A stretch of 64,000 bases of DNA from positions 620,001-684,000 of the forward strand of contig JAXLYV010000001.1 in NCBI GenBank assembly GCA_046351235.1, in the 5' to 3' direction. The notes beneath the pieces were generated by a model. It did no database searches and had not been told where the DNA came from. It saw only the letters and a program-made list of their open reading frames with translations. Positions 8,580-16,368 of the stretch are shown here, one piece after another; the first letter of the stretch is position 1, and each line of letters opens with the position of its first letter. The translations under genes and the position numbers were made by a program. Origin of the DNA: JBBSAT01 sp046351235. Lineage in GTDB: Bacteria; Myxococcota_A; Polyangia; Polyangiales; Sandaracinaceae.

Positions 8580-10303
8580 GCGTGGAGGCCGCGCTGCGGC
8601 CGCTGGCGCCCTTCGGCGTCGAGGTGACCGTGCCGGCGGGGACGTCGTTCGCCGCGCTCGACCCGGAGGCGGTGCACGCGTGGGTCGCGGCGCATCGCGT
8701 CGTCGTGCTGCGTGGGCTCGCGCCGATCGACAAGCGCGCGCTGCCGCTCACGGCGCGGCGCCTCGGGCCGCTGCAGACGTGGGAGTTCGGCGCGGTCAAC
8801 GAGCTGAAGCCGAAGGACGGGACGAAGAACTACCTCTACACGCGGCGCGCCGTCCCGCTGCACTGGGACGGCGCCTTCACGCCGCGCGCGCCGCGCTACC
8901 TCTTCTTCTCGTGCCGCGAGGCGCCGCCCGCGTCGGCCGGAGGCGCCACGGTCTTCGTGGACACCACGCGCGTGTGGGAGAAGGCCGCCGAGCCGCTCCG
9001 CGACAAGTGGCGCGCGCTCCGCTTCGAGTACCGCGCCGAGCGCGTGGTGCACTACGGAGGGGCCTTCCGCTCGCCCGTGGTGACGCAGCATCCGATCAGC
9101 GGAGAGACCGTGCTCCGCTTCGCCGAGCCCGTGAACGACCTCAACCCGGTCAGTGTGCGCGCGCTCGACGCTTCGGCGCTCGAGTCCGCGGCGTGCATCA
9201 CCGAGCTGCGCGAGGCGCTCTCCGATCCCAGTGCCGTGCTCCGGCATTCGTGGCGCGACGGGGACGTCGTGATCGCGGACAACCACGCGCTCTTGCACGG
9301 GCGCGATGCGTTCACCGCCGAGGGGCGACGCCACATCCAGCGCGTGAACGTGCACTCGCCCGAGCGCTCGTTCTGGGACGACGTGCGCGACTCACTCCGC
9401 ATCCGGCGCCTCGAGTTCATGGTCGCGGAGATCCCGATCCTGCTGATCCCGACTCTCCTCGTCGCGCCCGGCGCGCTCGCGACCACGCGCTTCGCGCTCG
9501 TCGCGGCGATGTTCTTCCTGCTCTTTCACTTCGGAGACATGATCAACTGTCTCTCCGATCGCGAGCGCGACGCGGTCTACAAGACGGCGCTCTCGGAGGC
9601 AGTCTTCGGCCTCGGCGTCCACCGCGTGCGCTGGCAGCTCGGGCTCACCGCGCTCGCGGCGATCGTGCTCGCCGTCGTGCTCGCGCAGCACACTGGGCGC
9701 GCCGAGATCGTGGGGCTCGTGCTCTTCGGGCTCTTCTTGGGCGCGCAGTACTCGACGGGGCCGCTCTGGCTCAAGTCGCGTGGCCTTCTGCAGATCGTGA
9801 CGCTGTGGGCGTTGATCTTCGTGGGGCCGATGACGCTGGTCGCGGTCTCGCTCGGCGGCGCGCTCGACCCGATGTTCCTCGCGCTCGCGGCGGCCTACGG
9901 CGCGATGCAGGAGGGGATCGTGCTCGTGAACACCGCCGAGGACCTGCCCGAGGATGCCGAGCACGGCGTGTGGACCTCGGCGCGAGCGCTGGGCCTCCGG
10001 GGCTCGGTCGCGGCGGCGACGTGGCTCGTCGGGCTCGGCGGAGCCGTGGTGCTGGGGATCACGGGGCGCGTGCTCGACGAGGCAGGGCGCTCGATCGGCT
10101 GGCTCGTGCCGCTCTTCGTCGCCTGGCTCTGGGTGCTCCGCGAGCTGCGCCGCACCGACGCGGACGTCCGCGCCGCCGTCGCGACCGAGGAGCGCGCGAT
10201 CGAGGCGCTGCGGCCCTGGGCGCGGCGCGTGCCGTTCTGGATCACGGCGACGGCGTGGGGGACGCTCTTCGCCGCCGTCGCGGCGCGCTGGGGCGCTGCG
10301 TGA
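8576..10303 (+). CDS. IsnB/PvcB-like Fe(II)/2OG oxygenase fused to UbiA-like prenyltransferase
   Basis: 575 residues from a GTG overlapping the previous stop. Residues ~1-265 are a TauD/PvcB-type oxygenase with the iron triad H96-x-D98 (PLHWDGAF) and distal H241 (ADNHALLHGR), plus a later Arg (HIQRVNV). Such partners of IsnA oxidise and decarboxylate the isonitrile amino acid to a vinyl isonitrile. Residues ~280-575 form about eight membrane helices with UbiA-like motifs: NCLSDRERD at 324-332 (NDxxDxxxD with Cys for the second residue) and DLPED at 456-460 before a 'TSARALG' segment. UbiA enzymes prenylate aromatic rings in the membrane. The fusion suggests the isonitrile intermediate is passed to a prenyl transfer step. 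The substrate is unknown. Confidence 0.82.
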   Translation: MSVEAALRPLAPFGVEVTVPAGTSFAALDPEAVHAWVAAHRVVVLRGLAPIDKRALPLTARRLGPLQTWEFGAVNELKPKDGTKNYLYTRRAVPLHWDGAFTPRAPRYLFFSCREAPPASAGGATVFVDTTRVWEKAAEPLRDKWRALRFEYRAERVVHYGGAFRSPVVTQHPISGETVLRFAEPVNDLNPVSVRALDASALESAACITELREALSDPSAVLRHSWRDGDVVIADNHALLHGRDAFTAEGRRHIQRVNVHSPERSFWDDVRDSLRIRRLEFMVAEIPILLIPTLLVAPGALATTRFALVAAMFFLLFHFGDMINCLSDRERDAVYKTALSEAVFGLGVHRVRWQLGLTALAAIVLAVVLAQHTGRAEIVGLVLFGLFLGAQYSTGPLWLKSRGLLQIVTLWALIFVGPMTLVAVSLGGALDPMFLALAAAYGAMQEGIVLVNTAEDLPEDAEHGVWTSARALGLRGSVAAATWLVGLGGAVVLGITGRVLDEAGRSIGWLVPLFVAWLWVLRELRRTDADVRAAVATEERAIEALRPWARRVPFWITATAWGTLFAAVAARWGAA

Positions 10304-10752
10304 CGGACACGCGGCCCGTGAAGGAGGCGCTCGAGGCGTACTTCCACGCGTACGGCATCGACCGCGGCGGGTACGCGGTCTCCACGTTCCGCGTCCCGCT
10401 CGGGCCGCTGGTGCTCACGTTCCCGAATCCGGGCCGCCTCGCGCAGCACGATCTGCATCACGTCGCGCTCGGCCTGCCGGCGACCTTCTGGGGCGAAGTG
10501 GAGAACAGCGCGTTCGAGCTGCGCACGGGCGTGCCGAACCTCGTGATCGGCGTGCTCTGCGTGGGCGCGCTCCTGCTCGGCGGGGTCGTCGCGCCACGAC
10601 GCGTGTGGCGGGCGTGGCGGCGGCATCCGCGCGGCACGAGCCTCTACCCGCGTCGCTCCGAGCAATCCGCGCTCTTGGCGATGAGCGTCTCGGAGCTGCG
10701 GGCCTCGATGCAGCTCGATCGGGATGCGCTCGCTCCGGAGCGGGTGGAGTAG
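10300..10752 (+). CDS. Small Coq4-like protein (HDxxHx11E motif) with C-terminal membrane helix
   Basis: 150 residues from a GTG overlapping the preceding TGA. Residues 50-66 read HDLHHVALGLPATFWGE, an exact HDxxHx11E metal motif as in Coq4, including the 'GLP' turn and GE ending. A membrane helix follows (~86-105, NLVIGVLCVGALLLGGVVAP), then a basic C-terminal tail. Coq4 organises ubiquinone synthesis and has been linked to oxidative C1 decarboxylation of the prenylated ring. This protein is much shorter than eukaryotic Coq4 (over 200 residues). Next to a UbiA-like domain it probably acts on a prenylated aromatic product in the membrane. The motif is seen; the role is inferred. Confidence 0.7.
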   Translation: MTDTRPVKEALEAYFHAYGIDRGGYAVSTFRVPLGPLVLTFPNPGRLAQHDLHHVALGLPATFWGEVENSAFELRTGVPNLVIGVLCVGALLLGGVVAPRRVWRAWRRHPRGTSLYPRRSEQSALLAMSVSELRASMQLDRDALAPERVE

Positions 10753-10761
10753 AGTGCGCTC

Positions 10762-12306
10762 GTGATCGCTCCGGGTCGCGTCTTTCTGGTCGGTGCCGGG
10801 CCGGGTGAGCCCGAGCTCATCACGCAGCGCGGCGCGCGGCGCCTCGCCCAGGCCGATGTCGTTCTGTACGACGCGCTCGCGCACCCCGACCTGCTCGAGC
10901 TCGCGCGGCCCGAGGCGGAGAGGATCTTCGTCGGCAAGCGCGCCGGCCGTGTGAACGAGCGACAAGAGTCGATCTCGGCACGGATGATCGAGGCGGCGCG
11001 CGCGGGGAAGTGCGTGGTGCGGCTGAAGGGCGGCGATCCGTATCTGTTCGGGCGCGGCTCCGAGGAGGCCGAGGCGCTCGCGGCGGCAGGGATCGCCTTC
11101 GAGGTCGTGCCCGGCGTCGGCTCTCCGAGCGCGGCGGCCGCCTACGCCGGCATCTCGCTCACGCATCGCGATCTCGGGAGCAGCGTCGCGTACGTCACGG
11201 CGAGCGAGTCGGCGGAGAAGGACCGCTCGAGCCACGACTGGAGCAAGCTCGCGACCGCGACCGACACGATCGTGTTCTTCATGGGCTCGCGCAAGCTCGC
11301 GCAGCTGATGGATCTCCTGGTGGAGCACGGGCGCGCGCCCGAGACGCCGGCCGCGGTGGTCGTGCGCGGCTCGCTGCCTTCCCAGCGGGTGATCGTGGGC
11401 ACCGTCGCGACGCTGGCGGTGCGCGCGAAGGAGGCCGACGCAGGCACGCCGGCGCTGACGATCGTCGGGCGCGTGGTGGAGCTCCGGCACGCGCTGCGCT
11501 GGTTCGACACGAAGCCGCTCTTCGGCGCACGTGTGCTCGTGACGCGTCCCGAGGGAAGCGAGAGCGAGCTCGTGACGATGCTCCGCGACGAGGGCGCCGA
11601 GCCCGTGCGCGCGCCGGCCATCGCGATCGCGCCGCCGCTCGATCCGGCGCCGCTCGCGCGCGCGGTGCGCGAGCTCGGGAGCTACGCGTGGGTCGTGCTC
11701 ACGAGCGCGAACGGCGTGCGTGCGCTCTTCGGCGCGCTGGACGAGGCGGGGCTCGACGCGCGCGCGTTCGGCGCGGCGCGCGTGCTCTCGATCGGGCCCG
11801 CGACCGCGGCGAGCTTGCGCGCGCGCGGGATCCGCGCCGACGTGGTGCCGAGCGAATTCCGGGGCGAGGCGGCCGCCGAGGCGCTGCTCGCGGCCGGCGA
11901 CGTGCGTGGAAAGCGGATCCTGCTCCCGCGCGCCGAGGTCGCCCGCGACGTGCTGCCCGAGACGCTGAAGGCGGCGGGCGCGCTCGTCGACGTGGTGACG
12001 GCGTATCGCAACGTGGCGCCCTCGGAGGCGGCGCGCGCACGGATCGCCGAGCTCGTGCGCACGCGGCGGGTGGACGTCGTGACGTTCACGGCGCCCTCGA
12101 CCGTGCGCGAGGTGCTCGCCGCGCTGGGGGAGGGCGGCGCGCAGGCGCTCGGCGCGCTGCGCATCGCGTCGATCGGCCCCGTGACCACCGAGGCGGCCGA
12201 AAAGGCGGGCGTGCGGGTGGACGTGACGGCGAAGGAGTACACGGCCGCGGGCCTCGTGGTTGCGCTCGTCGAGGATGCGCGGGAGAACCCGCGCACTGCG
12301 TCATGA
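10762..12306 (+). CDS. cobA-hemD: Fused uroporphyrinogen-III C-methyltransferase / uroporphyrinogen-III synthase
   Basis: 514 residues, GTG start. Residues ~1-250 are a SUMT (CobA/CysG-A) domain: VFLVGAGPGEPELIT, VVLYDALAHPDLL, VRLKGGDPYLFGRGSEE and VVPGVGSPSAAAAYAGI are SAM and substrate loops. Residues ~255-505 are the HemD fold (GARVLVTRPEG, VVLTSANGVRALF, TFTAPSTVRE, IASIGPVTTEAA). The protein closes hydroxymethylbilane to uroporphyrinogen III and methylates it to precorrin-2 for siroheme or cobalamin. A -10-like TAGAGT (10750-10755) lies 6 nt before the GTG, so it may have its own leaderless promoter despite being 9 bp from the isonitrile genes. Confidence 0.93.
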   Translation: MIAPGRVFLVGAGPGEPELITQRGARRLAQADVVLYDALAHPDLLELARPEAERIFVGKRAGRVNERQESISARMIEAARAGKCVVRLKGGDPYLFGRGSEEAEALAAAGIAFEVVPGVGSPSAAAAYAGISLTHRDLGSSVAYVTASESAEKDRSSHDWSKLATATDTIVFFMGSRKLAQLMDLLVEHGRAPETPAAVVVRGSLPSQRVIVGTVATLAVRAKEADAGTPALTIVGRVVELRHALRWFDTKPLFGARVLVTRPEGSESELVTMLRDEGAEPVRAPAIAIAPPLDPAPLARAVRELGSYAWVVLTSANGVRALFGALDEAGLDARAFGAARVLSIGPATAASLRARGIRADVVPSEFRGEAAAEALLAAGDVRGKRILLPRAEVARDVLPETLKAAGALVDVVTAYRNVAPSEAARARIAELVRTRRVDVVTFTAPSTVREVLAALGEGGAQALGALRIASIGPVTTEAAEKAGVRVDVTAKEYTAAGLVVALVEDARENPRTAS

Positions 12307-12716
12307 AGCGAATCGTCATGAAGCGAATGCTCGCGCCGTCCTCGCTCCTCGTGGCGCTCGCGCTCCTCGCGAGCGCGGGCTGCGCCAAGCCCGGGCCCGC
12401 TCCGTTGATGGAGTACACGCTCGACGACCTCCCGATGGCGATGCGGGATCCGGTGGCCGACACCTGGGAGAGCTCGCCCTGGAGCGGAACGGGCGTGGCG
12501 TGGATTCCGTACGGCCCGCACGCGCAGATCCGGCTCGAGCACGATCTGGGGCGCGTTCCGGACGGCGTCGCCACCTACCTCTCGTTCACCGAGGACGGGC
12601 AGACGCCCTCGCAGGCAGCGGGAGACCTGGCGCGCGTCGTCGAGGTCACCGACACGCACGTGACGGTGTGGAACGACACGAACGGCGCGTACTACGCGCG
12701 CGTCGTGTTGTTCTGA
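12303..12716 (+). CDS. Small lipoprotein of unknown function
   Basis: 137 residues from ATG 12303, which overlaps the cobA-hemD stop (ATGA). The signal peptide (MLAPSSLLVALALLASAGC) has a lipobox. The mature part of ~110 residues is rich in beta-prone stretches (VAWIPYGPHAQIRLEHDLG, THVTVWNDTNGAYYARVVLF) and has no known motif. The start region holds a near-perfect 15-bp duplication, so the protein begins MKRIVMKRML; the second ATG (12318) would serve equally well. Linked to heme synthesis only by position. Function not recognised. Confidence 0.7.
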   Translation: MKRIVMKRMLAPSSLLVALALLASAGCAKPGPAPLMEYTLDDLPMAMRDPVADTWESSPWSGTGVAWIPYGPHAQIRLEHDLGRVPDGVATYLSFTEDGQTPSQAAGDLARVVEVTDTHVTVWNDTNGAYYARVVLF

Positions 12717-12795
12717 TCCGCCGCGCAGCGATCGCAGTCGCGGCCGGCAATCGATCTCGTCTACCCTCGCGGCCGCGAACAGGGAGGGCGAGGGC

Positions 12796-14040
12796 ATGAT
12801 GGGGACGACGAAGCAGACGGGGATGGTCGCGGCGTTGGCGCTGCTCGGCGCATGCGGCGGCGGCACGAGCACCGCGACGACGACCACCGACACGGGCGGC
12901 GGGGCGGCGGACACGAGCGGCGGCGAGGTCACGATCGCTTGCTCCGTTCCCAACGCGCCGGAGAACGATGCCTACCAGCGCGGCGCGCGCCTCGTGGAGC
13001 AGGGCGATGCCTCCGGCGTCGCGCTCCTCGACGGCGCCTGCACCGCGGGCAACCCCTGCGCGTGCTCCGAGCTCTCGGAGGTCTACTGGGAGGGACGCCT
13101 CGCCCCGACCGATCACGATCGCGCGATCACGCTCGCCGACATCGCGTGCGAGGGCGGCGAGATCTTCGGCTGCTGGCACGCCGGATCGATGCGCTGGCTC
13201 GCCCGGCCGAACGAGACCGACCTCGCCATCTCGCGCTACGACGTCGCGTGCGAAGGTGAGAACGGCGAGGCGTGCCTCGAGCTCGGGCGCCTCGGTCTCA
13301 GCGGGATCAGCAGTGCGAGCGCGACCGATGCGCTCGCCTTCTACGACACGGCCTGCCAGAACGACACGCCGCTCGCGTGCGGCTTCCAGGGCGCGGCGCT
13401 CTCGGAGGGCGAGGTGCCCGCCAACCCGCAGCGCGGCGCCGAGCTTCTCGAGTTCGCCTGCCTCGAGGCGCTCGTGCCCTCCGCGTGCACCGAGATGGGG
13501 CGCCTCGTGGTCGCCGCGAACCCGGGCGCGGCGCGCGAGGCGTGGCAGCACGCGTGCGATCTGCACGACGTGTTCGCGTGCGATGCGCTCCTGCCCGAGG
13601 CCGAGGCCGCCGCGATGCAAGGGACCGCGGCCGAGGCGCTCGACCTCGACGGAACGGGCGCCGAGCACGCCGCGATCGTCGCGGCCTCGACCCCGAGCAC
13701 GATCGAAGTGAGCGCGGGCGGCGATCTGGACGTGGCCCAGCTCGGCCTGAGGCCTTCGTGCACCGGCATCATCGAGCGCGAGGCCGACCTCGTCGTCGAC
13801 GTGGGCGCCGGTGTTCCCGCGCTCGACCTCTCGATCGCCGCGCTCACGGACACGACGCTCGTCGTGCGCGACCCCGCGGGCGGCTGGCACTGCGCCGACG
13901 ACGCGCCCAACGGCAGCTACCAGCCCTCGCTGCACGTCGCGACGCCTCTGGCGGGGGAGTGGGTCGTGTGGGTCGGGCGCTTCATCCACGGCGAGACCCA
14001 GGCGACGGTTCGGCTCGGGAGCGCGCCCGCCGCGCCCTGA
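12796..14040 (+). CDS. Lipoprotein with Sel1-like Cys-containing repeats
   Basis: 414 residues, ATG with GGGAGGG upstream. A lipobox (ALALLGAC) lies at ~18-23 and is followed by a Thr/Gly-rich spacer. Residues ~45-290 contain repeated ~36-residue units with paired Cys (YQRGARLVEQGDASGVALLD, then ACTAGNPCACSELSEVYWEG), which look like Sel1/TPR-type helical repeats stabilised by disulfides. The C-terminal ~120 residues look beta-rich (TLVVRDPAGGWHCADDAPNG, EWVVWVGRFIHGETQATVRL) and may be a small binding domain. Likely an outer-envelope scaffold. It converges on the beta-barrel gene at 14120. Confidence 0.72.
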   Translation: MMGTTKQTGMVAALALLGACGGGTSTATTTTDTGGGAADTSGGEVTIACSVPNAPENDAYQRGARLVEQGDASGVALLDGACTAGNPCACSELSEVYWEGRLAPTDHDRAITLADIACEGGEIFGCWHAGSMRWLARPNETDLAISRYDVACEGENGEACLELGRLGLSGISSASATDALAFYDTACQNDTPLACGFQGAALSEGEVPANPQRGAELLEFACLEALVPSACTEMGRLVVAANPGAAREAWQHACDLHDVFACDALLPEAEAAAMQGTAAEALDLDGTGAEHAAIVAASTPSTIEVSAGGDLDVAQLGLRPSCTGIIEREADLVVDVGAGVPALDLSIAALTDTTLVVRDPAGGWHCADDAPNGSYQPSLHVATPLAGEWVVWVGRFIHGETQATVRLGSAPAAP

Positions 14041-14058
14041 GCCCCGAAGGCCGCCGGC

Positions 14059-14107
14059 AACGAACGAAGGGCCGCCCGCTCCGAGGAGCGAGGCGGCCTC
14101 GTTCGTT
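14059..14107. terminator. Bidirectional hairpin terminator between convergent genes
   Basis: A long inverted repeat: AACGAACGA plus GGCCGCC on the left pairs with GGCGGCC plus TCGTTCGTT on the right, with a small bulge and an inner palindrome GCTCCGAGGAGC as loop. It sits in the 79-bp gap between convergent genes ending at 14040 (+) and 14120 (-) and would work for both. The outer AT-containing arm gives A and T tracts typical of bidirectional terminators. Confidence 0.75.
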
Positions 14108-14119
14108 CCGCGGGCCGCG

Positions 14120-14803
14120 TCAGAACGCGACGATGACGCCACCGCGCACGACCAGCTGACCCATGTCGAAGCGCACCTCGTGGCTGCCGCCGAGGGGGCC
14201 GGTGACCTGGTGCCAGAGGAAGTGGTGCTGGTAGCCGGCGTCGAAGGTGAGGCCGAAGCTCGGGATGAAGAAGATCTGCACGTTCAAGAGCGCACCCACG
14301 TTGAGGCCGGCGCCGGTGTTCGCCGAGGCACCGAAGGCCTCGAGGCCGTCCTGGATGTCCTCGTTCAGAACGCTCAGCGTGGGACCCACGGGCACCGCGA
14401 GGCCGACGGCGCCGTGGCTGCCCGAGGCGCTCGCCCAGGGCACCCGGACACGCGGCACGATCGAGAGGTCGCCGAGGAAGCTCGGGCCGATGTCGTAGTG
14501 GTCCCCGCGCTGCGAGTTCCAGCCCCAGCCGCCGAGCTCGGCGCCGAGCGAGAAGACGTTGGCCAGCGGGACCTCGAAGCCGATCACGGCGCCGCCGCTG
14601 GGGTCGAGCGCGTCGGTGCCCTCGACGTCTTCGCTCTGCAGGCGGACGTCGCCGAAGAGCCCGAGCTGGCCCTGCACGTAGGCGCGCGGCGCGAGACGAA
14701 GGTGCTCCTCGTCCGATTGCGCCGCGGCGCGTGACGGCGCGAGCCAGAGCGACCAGCCGGTGAGCGAGACGACAGCGAGCGCGAGCGAGAGAGAGCGAGC
14801 CAT
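14120..14803 (-). CDS. Outer-membrane beta-barrel-type protein
   Basis: From ATG 14803 (AGAGGA upstream) the protein has 227 residues. A classic signal peptide (MARSLSLALAVVSLTGWSLW, cleavage after AAAQ) is followed by alternating hydrophobic beta strands (YVQGQLGLFGDVRLQS, GAVIGFEVPLANVFSLGAEL) and an end resembling a barrel C-terminus (VVRGGVIVAF, terminal Phe), as needed for BAM insertion. It probably forms an 8-stranded outer-membrane barrel; ligand and role are unknown. An upstream in-frame start would destroy the signal peptide, so the shorter form was chosen. Confidence 0.72.
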   Translation of the reverse strand: MARSLSLALAVVSLTGWSLWLAPSRAAAQSDEEHLRLAPRAYVQGQLGLFGDVRLQSEDVEGTDALDPSGGAVIGFEVPLANVFSLGAELGGWGWNSQRGDHYDIGPSFLGDLSIVPRVRVPWASASGSHGAVGLAVPVGPTLSVLNEDIQDGLEAFGASANTGAGLNVGALLNVQIFFIPSFGLTFDAGYQHHFLWHQVTGPLGGSHEVRFDMGQLVVRGGVIVAF

Positions 14804-14985
14804 GACGTTTGTTCCTCTGCGCGCAGTGAACGAGAGCGCGCGCGAAGGCCTGAGCGAGCCGCATGCCACGGGGCGGGCGGCCTTTTCGCGCACCCTTCGT
14901 CGCGTGCCGTCCCGGCTGCGCGCCCTCGCCACGCCACAACGCGTCGGGCTGGGCGGCGGCCGAATGGCGAGGCAGGATTCGCCCG

Positions 14986-16338
14986 ATGGCCGCCAAGCCC
15001 TTCGCCTCCATGCCCGAGCCCGCGGGGCGCCGACCTCTCCTCGGACATCTTCCCGCGTGGACCGGGCTCGAGAACGCGACGCGCGTGCTCGAGCGCATCC
15101 TCGGCTACGCCGAAGAGTGCGGCCCCGTGGCCCGCGTCACGCTGGGGCCGGCGCGCATGGTCGTGATCAGCGACGCCGACGTCGCGGCCGAGGTGCTCTC
15201 CGACGAGCGCGCGAACTACAAGGGCGCCTCGTACGTGCTGACGCGTGCGGTGCTCGACAACGTGCTCTTGCTGAACGGCGAGGCGTGGTCGCGGCATCGC
15301 GCGCTGTACCGCAAGGCGCTGCGCGGCGTGGACGCGGTCGCCGCGGGGCGCGCGCAGACGCGCCGCTTCGTCGAACGCCTGGGCGAGACGCCCCGAGAGA
15401 TCTCGCTCGACCGCGAGATCCTGAAGCTCGTGGGCGACGTCGTCGCGCGCTTCGTCGCGGGCGTCGACGGCATCCCGCCCGAGCTCGAGCCCCATCGGCA
15501 CCGCGTGCAGTACGAGCTCGCCGGGATCGGCATCGATCTCTTGTGTCAGCCGTGGACGTTCCTCTCGCCGCTCCGCTGGGCGCGGATGCGCGAGAGCGTG
15601 CGCCAGGCGCGGCGCTTCTTCCGCGGCGCAGCGGAGCGGCGGATGGCCCATCCGGACCCCGACGCGCGCGACGTGCTGAACGGCTTCCTCGCGCTCGCGG
15701 CGGCCGGCGAGTACCCGGGCGATGCGGATGCGATCCAGGAAGGGATCGTGAATTTCTTCTTCACGGCGCACGACGTGCTGGCCTCGTCGACGACGTGGAC
15801 CCTGCACCTGCTCGCGCGCCACCCGGAGGAGCAGGCGCGCCTGCGCGCGGCCCTCGGGACGAGCGAAGGCCCCGCGGCGCTCGAGCGCGTGATGAAGGAA
15901 GGGCTGCGCCTGTTCCCGGGCTACGGCCTGTTCGGTCGCACCACACGTGCGCCCATGGAGATCGGCGGCTACGACGTGCCGAAGGGCACGCTGGTGATCT
16001 GCTCGCCCTCCGTCACGCATCGCCTCGAGCGCTACTGGCCCGACGCGCGCCGCTTCGATCCCGATCGCTGGAAGAGCCGCCCCGCCGGCGCGCCGCAGCC
16101 GACCGTCCGCGATCAGTACATGCCCTTCGGCGCCGGCGCGCGCTCGTGCCTGGCCTCCCACCTCGCGTTCCCGCTCGCGAGCGCGATCGTGCGCGAGATC
16201 ATCGATCGCGTGGAGCTCGAGGCCGACCCCGACTTCGACCCCGGGATTCTCTACTGGGGCACGAGCTACGCCCGCCGCGGCATGCCGGTGCGCGTGCGGA
16301 GGCTGCCCGATCGCGACGCGGCGTCGATCGCCGCCTGA
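14986..16338 (+). CDS. Cytochrome P450 with altered I-helix and heme loop
   Basis: 450 residues from ATG 14986. P450 hallmarks: ExxR at 305-308 (MKEGLRLFPG), a PERF-like region (RRFDPDRWK), and the heme loop FGAGARSCLASHL with Cys388. Two deviations stand out. The I-helix reads FFTAHDVLASSTTW where most P450s have AGxDT, so the O2-activating Thr is Val. The usual CxG after the heme Cys is CLA. This may mean peroxygenase-like or rearrangement chemistry, or a relaxed proton relay. A soluble, probably cytoplasmic enzyme. No ferredoxin or reductase gene is adjacent. Divergent from the barrel gene, convergent with the biotinyl carrier. Confidence 0.92.
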   Translation: MAAKPFASMPEPAGRRPLLGHLPAWTGLENATRVLERILGYAEECGPVARVTLGPARMVVISDADVAAEVLSDERANYKGASYVLTRAVLDNVLLLNGEAWSRHRALYRKALRGVDAVAAGRAQTRRFVERLGETPREISLDREILKLVGDVVARFVAGVDGIPPELEPHRHRVQYELAGIGIDLLCQPWTFLSPLRWARMRESVRQARRFFRGAAERRMAHPDPDARDVLNGFLALAAAGEYPGDADAIQEGIVNFFFTAHDVLASSTTWTLHLLARHPEEQARLRAALGTSEGPAALERVMKEGLRLFPGYGLFGRTTRAPMEIGGYDVPKGTLVICSPSVTHRLERYWPDARRFDPDRWKSRPAGAPQPTVRDQYMPFGAGARSCLASHLAFPLASAIVREIIDRVELEADPDFDPGILYWGTSYARRGMPVRVRRLPDRDAASIAA

Positions 16339-16368
16339 CGCTCCCGTCGGCCGACCCGATCGACGCGG

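Noticed and set aside
10762..12306. CobA-HemD as part of the isonitrile pathway
   Set aside because: It is a complete siroheme/cobalamin enzyme with a likely promoter of its own; adjacency alone is weak.
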